Source of the DNA: Microbacterium saperdae
Lineage (GTDB): Bacteria; Actinomycetota; Actinomycetes; Actinomycetales; Microbacteriaceae
Assembly (NCBI RefSeq): GCF_006716345.1
Contig: NZ_VFOX01000001.1
Coordinates: forward strand, 372,001-436,000
Length of the DNA stretch: 64,000 bases
Direction of reading: 5' to 3'
The stretch's first letter is position 1, and every line of letters starts with the position of its first letter. Positions 57,307-64,000 of this stretch are shown piece after piece. Both the position numbers and the translations under genes were made by a program. The notes under the pieces were generated by a model. That model was not told the DNA's origin. It ran no database searches and was given only the letters and a program-made list of their open reading frames with translations.

Positions 57307-58331
57307 CCGCGTTCGTGGGTGTCGCCGACATGGTGAGCTGGATCGCGGCGCACGGCGCCGAGCGGATCATGGCCGAGATGGCCGACACGATCGAGTCCGA
57401 TTTCCGCCGCTGGGAGTCGTTCGACAAGAGCGAGCGGGTCGCCAACCACACCCCGTTCGGGGTGATCGAGCTGATGCCGATCAGCGACCCCGATCTGTAT
57501 GCGTTCAAGTACGTCAACGGGCATCCGTTCAATCCGGGTCGCGGCTTCCAGACCGTGACGGCGTTCGGGGTGCTCGCCGACGTCCACAACGGCTACCCGG
57601 TGTTCCTGGCCGAGATGACGGTGCTCACCGCGCTGCGCACCGCCGCCACGTCGGCGATGGTCGCCCGGCGGTTGGCGCGGCCGGACTCCGAGGTGATGGC
57701 GATGATCGGTGCGGGCAGCCAGGCCGAGTTCCAGGCGCTCGCGTTCCGTGCGGTGCTCGGGATCCGGCGACTGCGGGTGTTCGACGTGGATGAGGCGGCA
57801 TCGGCCAAGCTCGTGCGCAACCTCGTGCCCCGAGGGTTCGAGGTCGTCGTGTGCGCCTCGGCGTCCGAGGCGACAGCCGGCGCCGACGTCGTCACCACGT
57901 GTACGGCGGACAAGGCGGTCGCGCAGGTGCTGACCGACGCCGACGTCGCCCCCGGTATGCACATCAACACGATCGGCGGCGACTGCCCCGGCAAGACGGA
58001 GCTCGATCCGCGGATCCTCGACCGTGGTCCGGTGTTCGTCGAGTACACCCCGCAGACACGTGTGGAGGGCGAGATCCAGAACGTCGCCCCCGATTTCCCC
58101 GTCACGGAGTTCTGGCGGGTGCTGAACGGCACCGCGCCCGGCCGCACGTCGCCGGCGCAGATCACGATCTTCGACTCGGTCGGCTTCGCGATCGAGGACT
58201 ACTCGGCGCTGCGGCATCTGCGCGACAGCGTCGCCGGCACCGACCTCGCCCGCGAGATCGACCTCGTCGCCGCCCCCGACGATCCCAAGGACCTGTTCGG
58301 GTTCACCACCGTCCCCGTCCCTGCCGTCTGA
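57303..58331 (+). CDS. Ornithine cyclodeaminase/mu-crystallin-family protein
   Basis: This 342-residue protein has FAFKYVNGHPFNPGRGFQTVTAFG-type substrate region (seen as YAFKYVNGHPFNP), LTALRTAATSAM with the conserved Arg-Thr, and the NAD-binding GAGSQAEFQA. The C-terminal half includes GDCPGKTELD. It is related to ornithine cyclodeaminase, alanine dehydrogenase of the archaeal type, and ketimine reductases. The GTG start overlaps the previous stop. An amino-acid-derived substrate is likely, fitting the amidohydrolases downstream. Confidence 0.85.
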   Translation: MTAFVGVADMVSWIAAHGAERIMAEMADTIESDFRRWESFDKSERVANHTPFGVIELMPISDPDLYAFKYVNGHPFNPGRGFQTVTAFGVLADVHNGYPVFLAEMTVLTALRTAATSAMVARRLARPDSEVMAMIGAGSQAEFQALAFRAVLGIRRLRVFDVDEAASAKLVRNLVPRGFEVVVCASASEATAGADVVTTCTADKAVAQVLTDADVAPGMHINTIGGDCPGKTELDPRILDRGPVFVEYTPQTRVEGEIQNVAPDFPVTEFWRVLNGTAPGRTSPAQITIFDSVGFAIEDYSALRHLRDSVAGTDLAREIDLVAAPDDPKDLFGFTTVPVPAV

Positions 58332-58342
58332 AACGGAATCCG

Positions 58343-59818
58343 ATGAGCTCCTCCTCCGCCCTGACCCTGCAGAACGTCCGCCCCTACGACGGGGGCGATC
58401 CCGTCGACGTCGTCGTGCGCGACGGACAGATCGCCGCGATCACCCCGGCAGGCACGAACACTGCCGAGGGTGAGGCGGTCGACGGCGCCGGTCGCTGGAT
58501 CGGACCGGGGTTCTGGGACGCGCATGTGCACTTCACCCAGCACGTCATCCGTCGTCGTCGTGTCGATCTCACCGAGACGCACAGCGCGGCGGACGTGCTC
58601 GACGTCGTCCGCCGGGCCCGCGCCGAGGGCTGGCCCCTGGTCGACGGCATGCTGATGGGCTACGGCTTCCGCGACGGGCTCTGGCCCGTGCCGGCATCGG
58701 TCGCTGCGCTCGACGCCGCGGTGCCGGATGTGCCGGTGGTCCTCGTCAGTGGCGACCTGCACTGCGGATGGATGAACCACGCTGCGCAATCGCGCTTCGG
58801 CATCGAGCTCGACGAGACCGGACTGCTGCGCGAGGGCCCCTGGATCCAGCTGCTGCACTCCTTCGATGAGGCGAAGGGGCTGTCGCTGTCGGCCTACCGC
58901 GAGGCGGCGGACGCGGCAGCGGCGCGCGGCGTGGTCGGGGTGGTCGAGTACGAGAACACCGACAACGTCACCGAGTGGTCGGAGCGCACCGCTCAGGGCC
59001 TGGACGCGCTCCGCGTCGATATCGCCGTGTGGCCGGACCGGCTGGAGGCGGCGATCGCTCAGGGCCTGCGCACCGGTGACATCGTGGACGAGCGCGGGCT
59101 GATCGAATTCGGTCGCCTCAAGGTGGTCGTCGACGGTTCCCTCAACACCCGCACCGCCTGGTGCTGGGACCCGTACCCGGGCATGGACCCCTCGCATCCG
59201 CACGCCTGCGGGCTGGAGAGCGTTCCGATCGAGGAACTGCGACGACTGCTCGGCATCGCCCGCGCCGGGGGAGTCGAAGCCGCTGTGCACGCGATCGGCG
59301 ACCGCGCGAACACCGAGGTGCTCGATACGTTCGAAGCCCTCGACATGCGCGGCGTGATCGAGCACGCGCAGCTCGTGCGCGAAGAGGACTTCGCCCGCTT
59401 CGCCGCCCTCGGACTGATCGCCAGCGTGCAACCCGAGCATGCGATGGACGACCGCGACGTCGCCGATCACCACTGGGCCGGTCGTACTGCTCGGGCGTTC
59501 GCCTTCGGCTCGCTGCACCGGGCCGGCGCGGCTCTGCGCCTCGGCTCCGATGCCCCCGTCGCGCCGCTCGACCCCTGGGTCTCGCTGAGCGCGGCGACCG
59601 CCCGCAGCCGTGGAGACCGGGACGCCTGGCACCCCGAACAGCGTCTGCCGCTCGATGTCGCGCTCGCGGCATCCGTGCGCAGCAGCCTCGCCGTGGGACA
59701 ACCTGCCGACCTCGTGCTCAGCGACGACGATCCCTACGCCGCCGACCGTGATGCCCTGCGCGCGATGCCGGTGGCGGCGACGCTGCTCGCCGGCCGCTTC
59801 ACGTGGCGTCAGTTCTGA
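58343..59818 (+). CDS. Amidohydrolase family 3 (YtcJ-type) protein
   Basis: This 491-residue metal-dependent hydrolase of the amidohydrolase superfamily has the HxH pair in WDAHVHFTQHV, LKVVVDGSLNTRTAWCWDPYP, the metal His in VHAIGDRAN, IEHAQLV and the terminal LRLGSDAPVAPLDPW with the conserved Asp. The YtcJ group hydrolyses N-acyl or cyclic amides; most substrates are unknown. It is shorter than the next gene, a distant paralogue (shared KVVVDG/GDRA/SDAP-type motifs). Confidence 0.88.
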   Translation: MSSSSALTLQNVRPYDGGDPVDVVVRDGQIAAITPAGTNTAEGEAVDGAGRWIGPGFWDAHVHFTQHVIRRRRVDLTETHSAADVLDVVRRARAEGWPLVDGMLMGYGFRDGLWPVPASVAALDAAVPDVPVVLVSGDLHCGWMNHAAQSRFGIELDETGLLREGPWIQLLHSFDEAKGLSLSAYREAADAAAARGVVGVVEYENTDNVTEWSERTAQGLDALRVDIAVWPDRLEAAIAQGLRTGDIVDERGLIEFGRLKVVVDGSLNTRTAWCWDPYPGMDPSHPHACGLESVPIEELRRLLGIARAGGVEAAVHAIGDRANTEVLDTFEALDMRGVIEHAQLVREEDFARFAALGLIASVQPEHAMDDRDVADHHWAGRTARAFAFGSLHRAGAALRLGSDAPVAPLDPWVSLSAATARSRGDRDAWHPEQRLPLDVALAASVRSSLAVGQPADLVLSDDDPYAADRDALRAMPVAATLLAGRFTWRQF

Positions 59819-59826
59819 GGCCCGGC

Positions 59827-61422
59827 ATGGATGCGACACCCGGCGTGATAAGCACGCTGTTCACGAACGCGAAGGTCTTCACGGGTGAGACCGAGACGAC
59901 CTTCGCCTCGGCATTCCGTGTCACCGCCGGCGTGGTCGACTGGGTCGGCGACGAAAGCGCAGCGACCGGCGATATCACGGTCGACCTCGGCGGCCGGACG
60001 GTGCTGCCCGGCCTCATCGACAGCCACACCCACCCGGCGCTGATCGCCGGTACGGCTCCGGCGGCGGAGTGCTTCCCGCCCGCGGTGACTTCCGCGGACG
60101 ACCTGGTGGCGGTGCTGCGCGCGCACGCCGACGGTCTCACCGACCCCGACGCCTGGGTGCTCGGCCGCGGATTCGACGACACCAAGTTCCCCGGACGACG
60201 GATGCCGACCGCCGCGGATCTCGACCGGGTGAGCACCACGCGCCCGGTGCTGGTGTGGCGCTGCGATGCGCACTCCGCAGTGTGCAACACCCGCGCCCTC
60301 GAGATCGCCGGCATCACGGCTCACACCCCCGACCCGGACGGTTCGCGGTTCGAGCGCGATGCCGACGGAGAGCCGAACGGTGTGCTCACCGAGATCGCCG
60401 CGGTCGGGGCGGTTGCCGCATTCATCCCCGCCCCGACCCGCGACGCGCAGATCGACGCCCTCGTCGGCCTCGGCGAGGAACTCGCCTCTCGAGGCATCGT
60501 GGCCGTGTGCGATCTGCTCTCCACCCGGATCGACGACCCGGTGGCGACGTTCCGGACGGCGGTCGACCGCGGTCTGCGCACCCGTGTCGCGCTCTACCCC
60601 GGGTGGGACCCCGTCGCTCCTCTCGCGGATCTCGCCGCGGGTGATCGCGAGGGGCAGATCCGCATCGCCGGAGTCAAGGTGGTGCTCGACGGCGCGTACT
60701 CCAACCGCACCGCGTGGGTGCACGAGGCGTATCCGGAGTCCTGCGATCACGGTCTGCGCCTGGTCGACGATGCCGACGTCCTGGCCGCGGCCGAGTGGGC
60801 CCGCCGCAACCACGTGCAGCTCGCGATCCACGCCATGGGCGACCGTGCGCTCGACCGCGTGGTGGAGCTCTTCGCCGATGCCGAGCCCTGGCTCGACGGC
60901 ATCCCCTCGGTGCGCATCGAGCATGCGACGATCGTGAGCGACGACTATCTCGCCCGCCTCCGCGCGGCCCGCATGAGCTTCGGCATCGCCACGCACACGG
61001 TGTTCTTCTTCGCCGAGTACGACGGCTACGAGAAGGCGCTGCGCGCCGAGCAGGTGCCGGATGCGTATCCGATCGCCCGCCTGTACGCAGGACTCGACCC
61101 GCTCGCGCTGTCGTCCGACCGGCCGGCCACGGCCTGGAGCGGTGCGGATGACGTGATGCTCTCTGTCGAAGCCGCCGTGCGTCGGCGCACCTACAACGGC
61201 ATCGACTTCGGCCCGGAGGCGGCCATCACGGTGCCGCAGGCGCTGCTGCTGTACACCGGTCGCGCCCGGCTGCTCTCGCCGCTCGAGGGCGTCGGTCAGC
61301 TGGCCCCCGGCTTCGACGGCAGCTTCGCGGTGCTCGACCGCGATGTGTTCACGGTGCCGGAGGACGAGATCTCCGCCGTGCGCGTCGCGGAGACCTGGAT
61401 CCGCGGGGAGCGCTTCTCATGA
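59827..61422 (+). CDS. Amidohydrolase family 3 (YtcJ-type) protein
   Basis: This 531-residue amidohydrolase has GLIDSHTHPALIAG (HxH), VLDGAYSNRTAWVHEAYP, IHAMGDRALDRVVELF, IEHATIVSD and LSSDRPATAWSG (the Asp ligand region). The ATG at 59827 is used; GAGGCC is upstream. It is the second YtcJ-type enzyme in the operon, and the M20 gene starts in an ATGA overlap with its stop. Two such enzymes may act on related amides or on the two stereoisomers of one substrate. Confidence 0.88.
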   Translation: MDATPGVISTLFTNAKVFTGETETTFASAFRVTAGVVDWVGDESAATGDITVDLGGRTVLPGLIDSHTHPALIAGTAPAAECFPPAVTSADDLVAVLRAHADGLTDPDAWVLGRGFDDTKFPGRRMPTAADLDRVSTTRPVLVWRCDAHSAVCNTRALEIAGITAHTPDPDGSRFERDADGEPNGVLTEIAAVGAVAAFIPAPTRDAQIDALVGLGEELASRGIVAVCDLLSTRIDDPVATFRTAVDRGLRTRVALYPGWDPVAPLADLAAGDREGQIRIAGVKVVLDGAYSNRTAWVHEAYPESCDHGLRLVDDADVLAAAEWARRNHVQLAIHAMGDRALDRVVELFADAEPWLDGIPSVRIEHATIVSDDYLARLRAARMSFGIATHTVFFFAEYDGYEKALRAEQVPDAYPIARLYAGLDPLALSSDRPATAWSGADDVMLSVEAAVRRRTYNGIDFGPEAAITVPQALLLYTGRARLLSPLEGVGQLAPGFDGSFAVLDRDVFTVPEDEISAVRVAETWIRGERFS

Positions 61423-62597
61423 GCCGCTTCGGTGCGGCGGCCGAGGCCGTGGCCGATCGTCTGATCGCGGTGCGGCGCGAACTGCATGGCGCTGTCGAGG
61501 TCGGCATCGACCTGCCCGGGACGCAGCAGATCATCCTGCGGGAACTCTCCGACCTCGGCCTGGAGATCGCCGTCGGCGCGGCGCTCTCGTCGGTCACCGC
61601 CGTGCTCCGGGGCGGTCTGCCCGGTCCCGTCGTGCTGCTGCGCGGCGACATGGACGGACTGCCGATCGTGGAGGCATCCGCACTCGATTTCGCGGCCACG
61701 GGCGCAGCGATGCACGCGTGCGGGCACGACCTGCACATGGCCGGTCTGCTCGGTGCCGCACGGCTGCTCGCAGCGCAGCGGGATGAGCTCCCCGGCACGG
61801 TGATCTTCATGTTCCAGCCCGGCGAAGAGGGGCACGCCGGAGCGCGCCTGATGCTCGACGAGGGCGTGCTCGACGCCGCGGGTGAGCGCGCGGTCGCGGC
61901 CTACGCGATCCACGTCGACAGCGCGGTGCCGGCGGGGCAGCTCGTCGTGCGCGAAGGGGCGATGATGGCCAGCGCGAATGCGCTGCGGATGGTCGTGCGC
62001 GGCAGCGGCGGCCACGCGGCCTTCCCGCACCTCGCGATCGACCCCGTGCCCGTCGCCGCGCAGCTCATCCTGGCCGTGCAGACCTTCGCCGCGCGACGAC
62101 TTCCCGCCACGGACCAGGCCGTGATCTCGATCACCCGGCTGTCGAGCGACTCCGAGGCGAGCAACATCCTGGCGGCGAGCGTGAGCCTGGAGGCGAACAT
62201 CCGCACGCTGTCGACCGCGACGCTCGAGGTGGTGCGCGAAGAGCTGCCGGCTCTGTTGCGCGGCATCGCCGAGGCGAACGGCTGCACGCTCGACACGACG
62301 TTCATCGCGTCGTACCCGGTCACCTACAACGACCCTGCCGAGACCCGCGAGGTGATCGCGGTGCTCGACGAGCTCGTCGGCGCCGACCGCGTCATCCGGC
62401 GGGAGGCGCCGTACATGGCGTCGGAGGACTTCTCGTATGTGCTGGAGGAGGTGCCCGGAGCCCTGGTGTTCCTCGGCGCCGCCGCCGAGCGCCCCGTGCC
62501 GCTGCACTCCGATGATGCGATCTTCGACGACGGGGTGCTCGGTCTGCAGGCGACGGTGCTGGCCGAGCTCGCCTGGCGTCGTCTCGCGCGCGGTTGA
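61419..62597 (+). CDS. M20-family amidohydrolase/peptidase
   Basis: This 392-residue dinuclear zinc hydrolase of the M20 aminoacylase/IAA-amino acid hydrolase group has RRELHGAVEVGIDLPGTQ, LLRGDMDGLPI (Asp ligand), MHACGHDLHMAG, FMFQPGEEGHAGA (Glu base and ligand), YAIHVDSAVPAG, GGHAAFPH in the lid domain and APYMASEDFSYVLEE. It removes acyl groups from N-acyl amino acids. The gene closes the nine-gene operon and fits the release of an acid from an amide conjugate. Confidence 0.92.
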   Translation: MSRFGAAAEAVADRLIAVRRELHGAVEVGIDLPGTQQIILRELSDLGLEIAVGAALSSVTAVLRGGLPGPVVLLRGDMDGLPIVEASALDFAATGAAMHACGHDLHMAGLLGAARLLAAQRDELPGTVIFMFQPGEEGHAGARLMLDEGVLDAAGERAVAAYAIHVDSAVPAGQLVVREGAMMASANALRMVVRGSGGHAAFPHLAIDPVPVAAQLILAVQTFAARRLPATDQAVISITRLSSDSEASNILAASVSLEANIRTLSTATLEVVREELPALLRGIAEANGCTLDTTFIASYPVTYNDPAETREVIAVLDELVGADRVIRREAPYMASEDFSYVLEEVPGALVFLGAAAERPVPLHSDDAIFDDGVLGLQATVLAELAWRRLARG

Positions 62598-62726
62598 CAG
62601 CTGCGGGTCCGCATCGGCCCGTGGCCTCGCCCATCGACGTGGGTTGCGCGGCGGACTAGCCTGGCGACAGGCGGGTGCTCCGGCCCGCGATCATTCGGCG
62701 GAAGCCGACGAGGAAAGCGGTGCGCG

Positions 62727-63128
62727 ATGGACTCGATGATGATGGACGAGATGTCGAAGAGCATGAAGGCGATGCCCGACATGGCGGCGATGGACATGTC
62801 GGTCATGCAGGCCTGCATGGACGCGTGCGCGGCCTGCGAGCAGGCCTGCACGGTGTGCTCGACGCAGATGATGGACTGTTCTCCGGCGTGCATGAACTGC
62901 GCCGACATGGCGAACACCATGATGCGCTCGATGATGCGGATGCAGGGCATGACGCCCGCATCGATGATGGCGATGCTGGACGCCTGCATCGCCATGTGCC
63001 AGACCTGCATGGACGAGTGCATGATGCACGCCGACGACAGCGACGTGTGCCGGATGTGCGCTCAGGCCTGCCAGGCCTGCATGGACGCGTGCATGGCGAT
63101 GAAGACGATGATGATGGCGTCGGCCTGA
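62727..63128 (+). CDS. Copper-storage-type four-helix-bundle (DUF326/Csp) protein
   Basis: This 133-residue protein is extremely rich in Met (about 36) and Cys (about 17), arranged in helical C-x-x-C and C-x-x-x-C repeats (QACMDACAACEQACTVC, ACIAMCQTC, MCAQACQACMDACMAM). This is the pattern of Csp copper-storage/DUF326 proteins, which bind many Cu(I) ions inside a four-helix bundle. No signal peptide is present, so it is cytosolic. The Met-rich N-terminal 25 residues look disordered. The next gene is convergent and encodes a small protein with a C-x-C motif. Confidence 0.88.
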   Translation: MDSMMMDEMSKSMKAMPDMAAMDMSVMQACMDACAACEQACTVCSTQMMDCSPACMNCADMANTMMRSMMRMQGMTPASMMAMLDACIAMCQTCMDECMMHADDSDVCRMCAQACQACMDACMAMKTMMMASA

Positions 63129-63138
63129 GCCGACACGA

Positions 63139-63486
63139 TCACACCGCGGCGACGTTGAACTGCGTGCGTCCGACAGCCAGCACGCCGTAGCGGCGGTGCA
63201 GTGCCACCGGAGTGCCGGGGGCGGCTTCGAGCGCAGCGCCCGCGCTGTTCCAGAGCGCGTGCGCATCGCCGTCGAGCGTGCGCACCACGAGCTCCCCGCC
63301 GACGGCATCCGCCGACTCGACGATGCCGTCGACCCACTCGGACGGCGTGGCCGAGGCGATCCGCGCCTGGATGAGGTGCAGGGCGTGTCCGGGGGCGAAG
63401 GACGAGCATCCGTCTCCCTGCGCGCACATGCATGCCGAACGCTCGCGCACCGAGGTGGGTGAGAGGCGATTCAGCGGCGTGGACAC
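63139..63486 (-). CDS. Small hypothetical protein with a CxC-x4-C motif
   Basis: This 115-residue protein is read from the GTG at 63486, preceded by AAGGAG with good spacing. Near the N-terminus it has ACMCAQGDGCSS (Cys19, Cys21, Cys26), which could bind a metal or be a redox site. The remainder is a compact beta-rich region (GELVVRTLDGDAHAL, VALHRRYGVLAVGR). I do not recognise the family. Its convergence with the copper-storage gene suggests, but does not prove, a link to metal handling. Confidence 0.55.
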   Translation of the reverse strand: MSTPLNRLSPTSVRERSACMCAQGDGCSSFAPGHALHLIQARIASATPSEWVDGIVESADAVGGELVVRTLDGDAHALWNSAGAALEAAPGTPVALHRRYGVLAVGRTQFNVAAV

Positions 63487-63804
63487 GGGGTCTCCTTCGT
63501 GAGCGGATGTTCCGGCAAGACTAGGTCGGCCCTGCACGGAGGGGAACCCGAGGCGACACGAGGCGAAACAAATCCCGGGCGTGTCCGGGTGTAAGCTCGC
63601 CGGGTGCTGTTTTCGATGAGCGCCCGCGCGGCGCAGAGGGGAGCCGCAGGCGCACTCCGCGCCGGCGGCAGAGGCTGACGACCAGCCGGAGGCGGAACAC
63701 CCGTCCCCGGAGCCGCGTCGCACCCGGTGTCCGTTCGGATGCCGTCCTCTCCTTGTCATCCCGCTCGCCCCTCTCGGCGAGCACCGCACGAAAGCACCGA
63801 TCCC
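63487..63804 (+). other. Intergenic leader upstream of the FBP-domain gene
   Basis: About 320 bases. A possible -10 box, TAAGCT at 63592-63597, would give a GC-rich 5' leader of about 200 bases before the ATG at 63805. It has many short complementary segments (for example GCCCGCGCGGCGC and GCGCCGGCGGC). I recognise no known riboswitch and no supported ORF. Confidence 0.35.
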
Positions 63805-64000
63805 ATGCGTCCCATCGACGAGCGCGCCATCCGCGCCTCCCTCCGCAACGCCTCCCGCAAAGAGGCCGCCGACATGAACCTGCCCGCGGGCTTCCGCGAC
63901 ATCGACTTCAGTCGACTGGACTACCTCGGCTGGTCCGACCCGAAGTCCCCTCGACGCGCCTACGTGCTCGTCGAGGTCGACGACACCCTCGCCGGAGTCC
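63805..64000 (+). CDS. FBP-domain (EF-G-binding-type) protein, 5' part
   Basis: The window holds the first 65 codons. The sequence starts MRPIDERAIRASLRNASRKE, then MNLPAGFRDIDFSRLDYLGWSDP and RRAYVLVEVDDTLAGV. This is the N-terminal part of the actinobacterial FBP-domain protein family, related to the treble-clef zinc-binding part of FusB/FusC, which binds elongation factor G and is associated with ribosome rescue and fusidic-acid resistance. The zinc ligands are expected further downstream, outside the window, so metal binding cannot be checked. Confidence 0.8.
   Translation, partial: MRPIDERAIRASLRNASRKEAADMNLPAGFRDIDFSRLDYLGWSDPKSPRRAYVLVEVDDTLAGV

Noticed and set aside
1..64000. Defence island, prophage, integrative element or CRISPR array
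   Set aside because: No Cas, restriction, toxin, integrase, transposase or phage structural protein was recognised, and no regularly spaced repeat array is present.

Overview
The window is high-GC DNA with densely packed genes, many ATGA or GTGA stop/start overlaps, GTG starts and frequent leaderless-looking genes. Protein types (extra Tat operon, hxlAB, PucR and LacI regulators, DUF5722 enzyme, FBP-domain protein) point to a free-living actinobacterium, most likely Microbacteriaceae such as Microbacterium. This assignment rests on gene content and codon style only. No rRNA, tRNA, CRISPR array, phage or insertion sequence was seen, so it reads as chromosome rich in accessory catabolic clusters.

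Layout. (1) 158-8887: a metallo-beta-lactamase-fold protein with a destroyed metal motif, a complete tatB-tatA-tatC operon ending in an SGNH hydrolase, a Gfo/Idh oxidoreductase, a phosphotriesterase-like hydrolase, a Tat-exported TIM-barrel protein and an enolase-superfamily enzyme. Three promoters here carry variants of the palindrome GGTTCA-N6-TGAACC, suggesting one small regulon. (2) 8924-11964: an old yellow enzyme, then a second enolase-superfamily dehydratase/racemase and a convergent GntR/FCD regulator. The shared operator core CTGTCAACAG lies upstream of both the dehydratase and the regulator. (3) 11999-29684: a LacI regulator divergent from a roughly 16.4-kb run of twelve genes. These are two sugar ABC permeases, a binding lipoprotein, GH20, secreted DUF5722, GH78 rhamnosidase, a six-hairpin-type protein, two SDRs, two PIG-L deacetylases (one with a destroyed zinc site) and a mutarotase-like protein. 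An extracellular enzyme, an importer and cytoplasmic glycosidases together form a complete route for using an unknown rhamnose/acetylhexosamine-containing glycoside. (4) 29707-33399: a threonine/serine-type exporter, and hxlB-hxlA (formaldehyde fixation/detoxification) divergent from an ATPase-LuxR fusion regulator.

(5) 33396-43409: mixed genes: a Pr6Pr membrane protein, an MFS exporter with an amidase and a divergent TetR, an alpha/beta hydrolase, a GH114-like lipoprotein, a DHA2 exporter, a frameshifted glutamate-cysteine ligase and small stress-type proteins. (6) 43720-50131: a SolA-like amine oxidase, a 30-codon leader ORF and a five-gene oligopeptide-type ABC transporter. (7) 50256-62597: a GAF-PucR regulator divergent from a nine-gene, 10.2-kb operon. 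It encodes class II HMG-CoA reductase, HMG-CoA lyase, a family III CoA transferase, a FAS1/MaoC-type hydratase, a PaiB-like protein, an ornithine cyclodeaminase homologue, two YtcJ-type amidohydrolases and an M20 peptidase. The first four converge on HMG-CoA, so this looks like a degradation pathway for mevalonate or a methylglutaconate-like acid, possibly released from an amide conjugate. (8) 62727-64000: a Cys/Met-rich copper-storage-type four-helix protein, a small Cys-motif protein and the start of an FBP-domain (EF-G-binding-type) gene.
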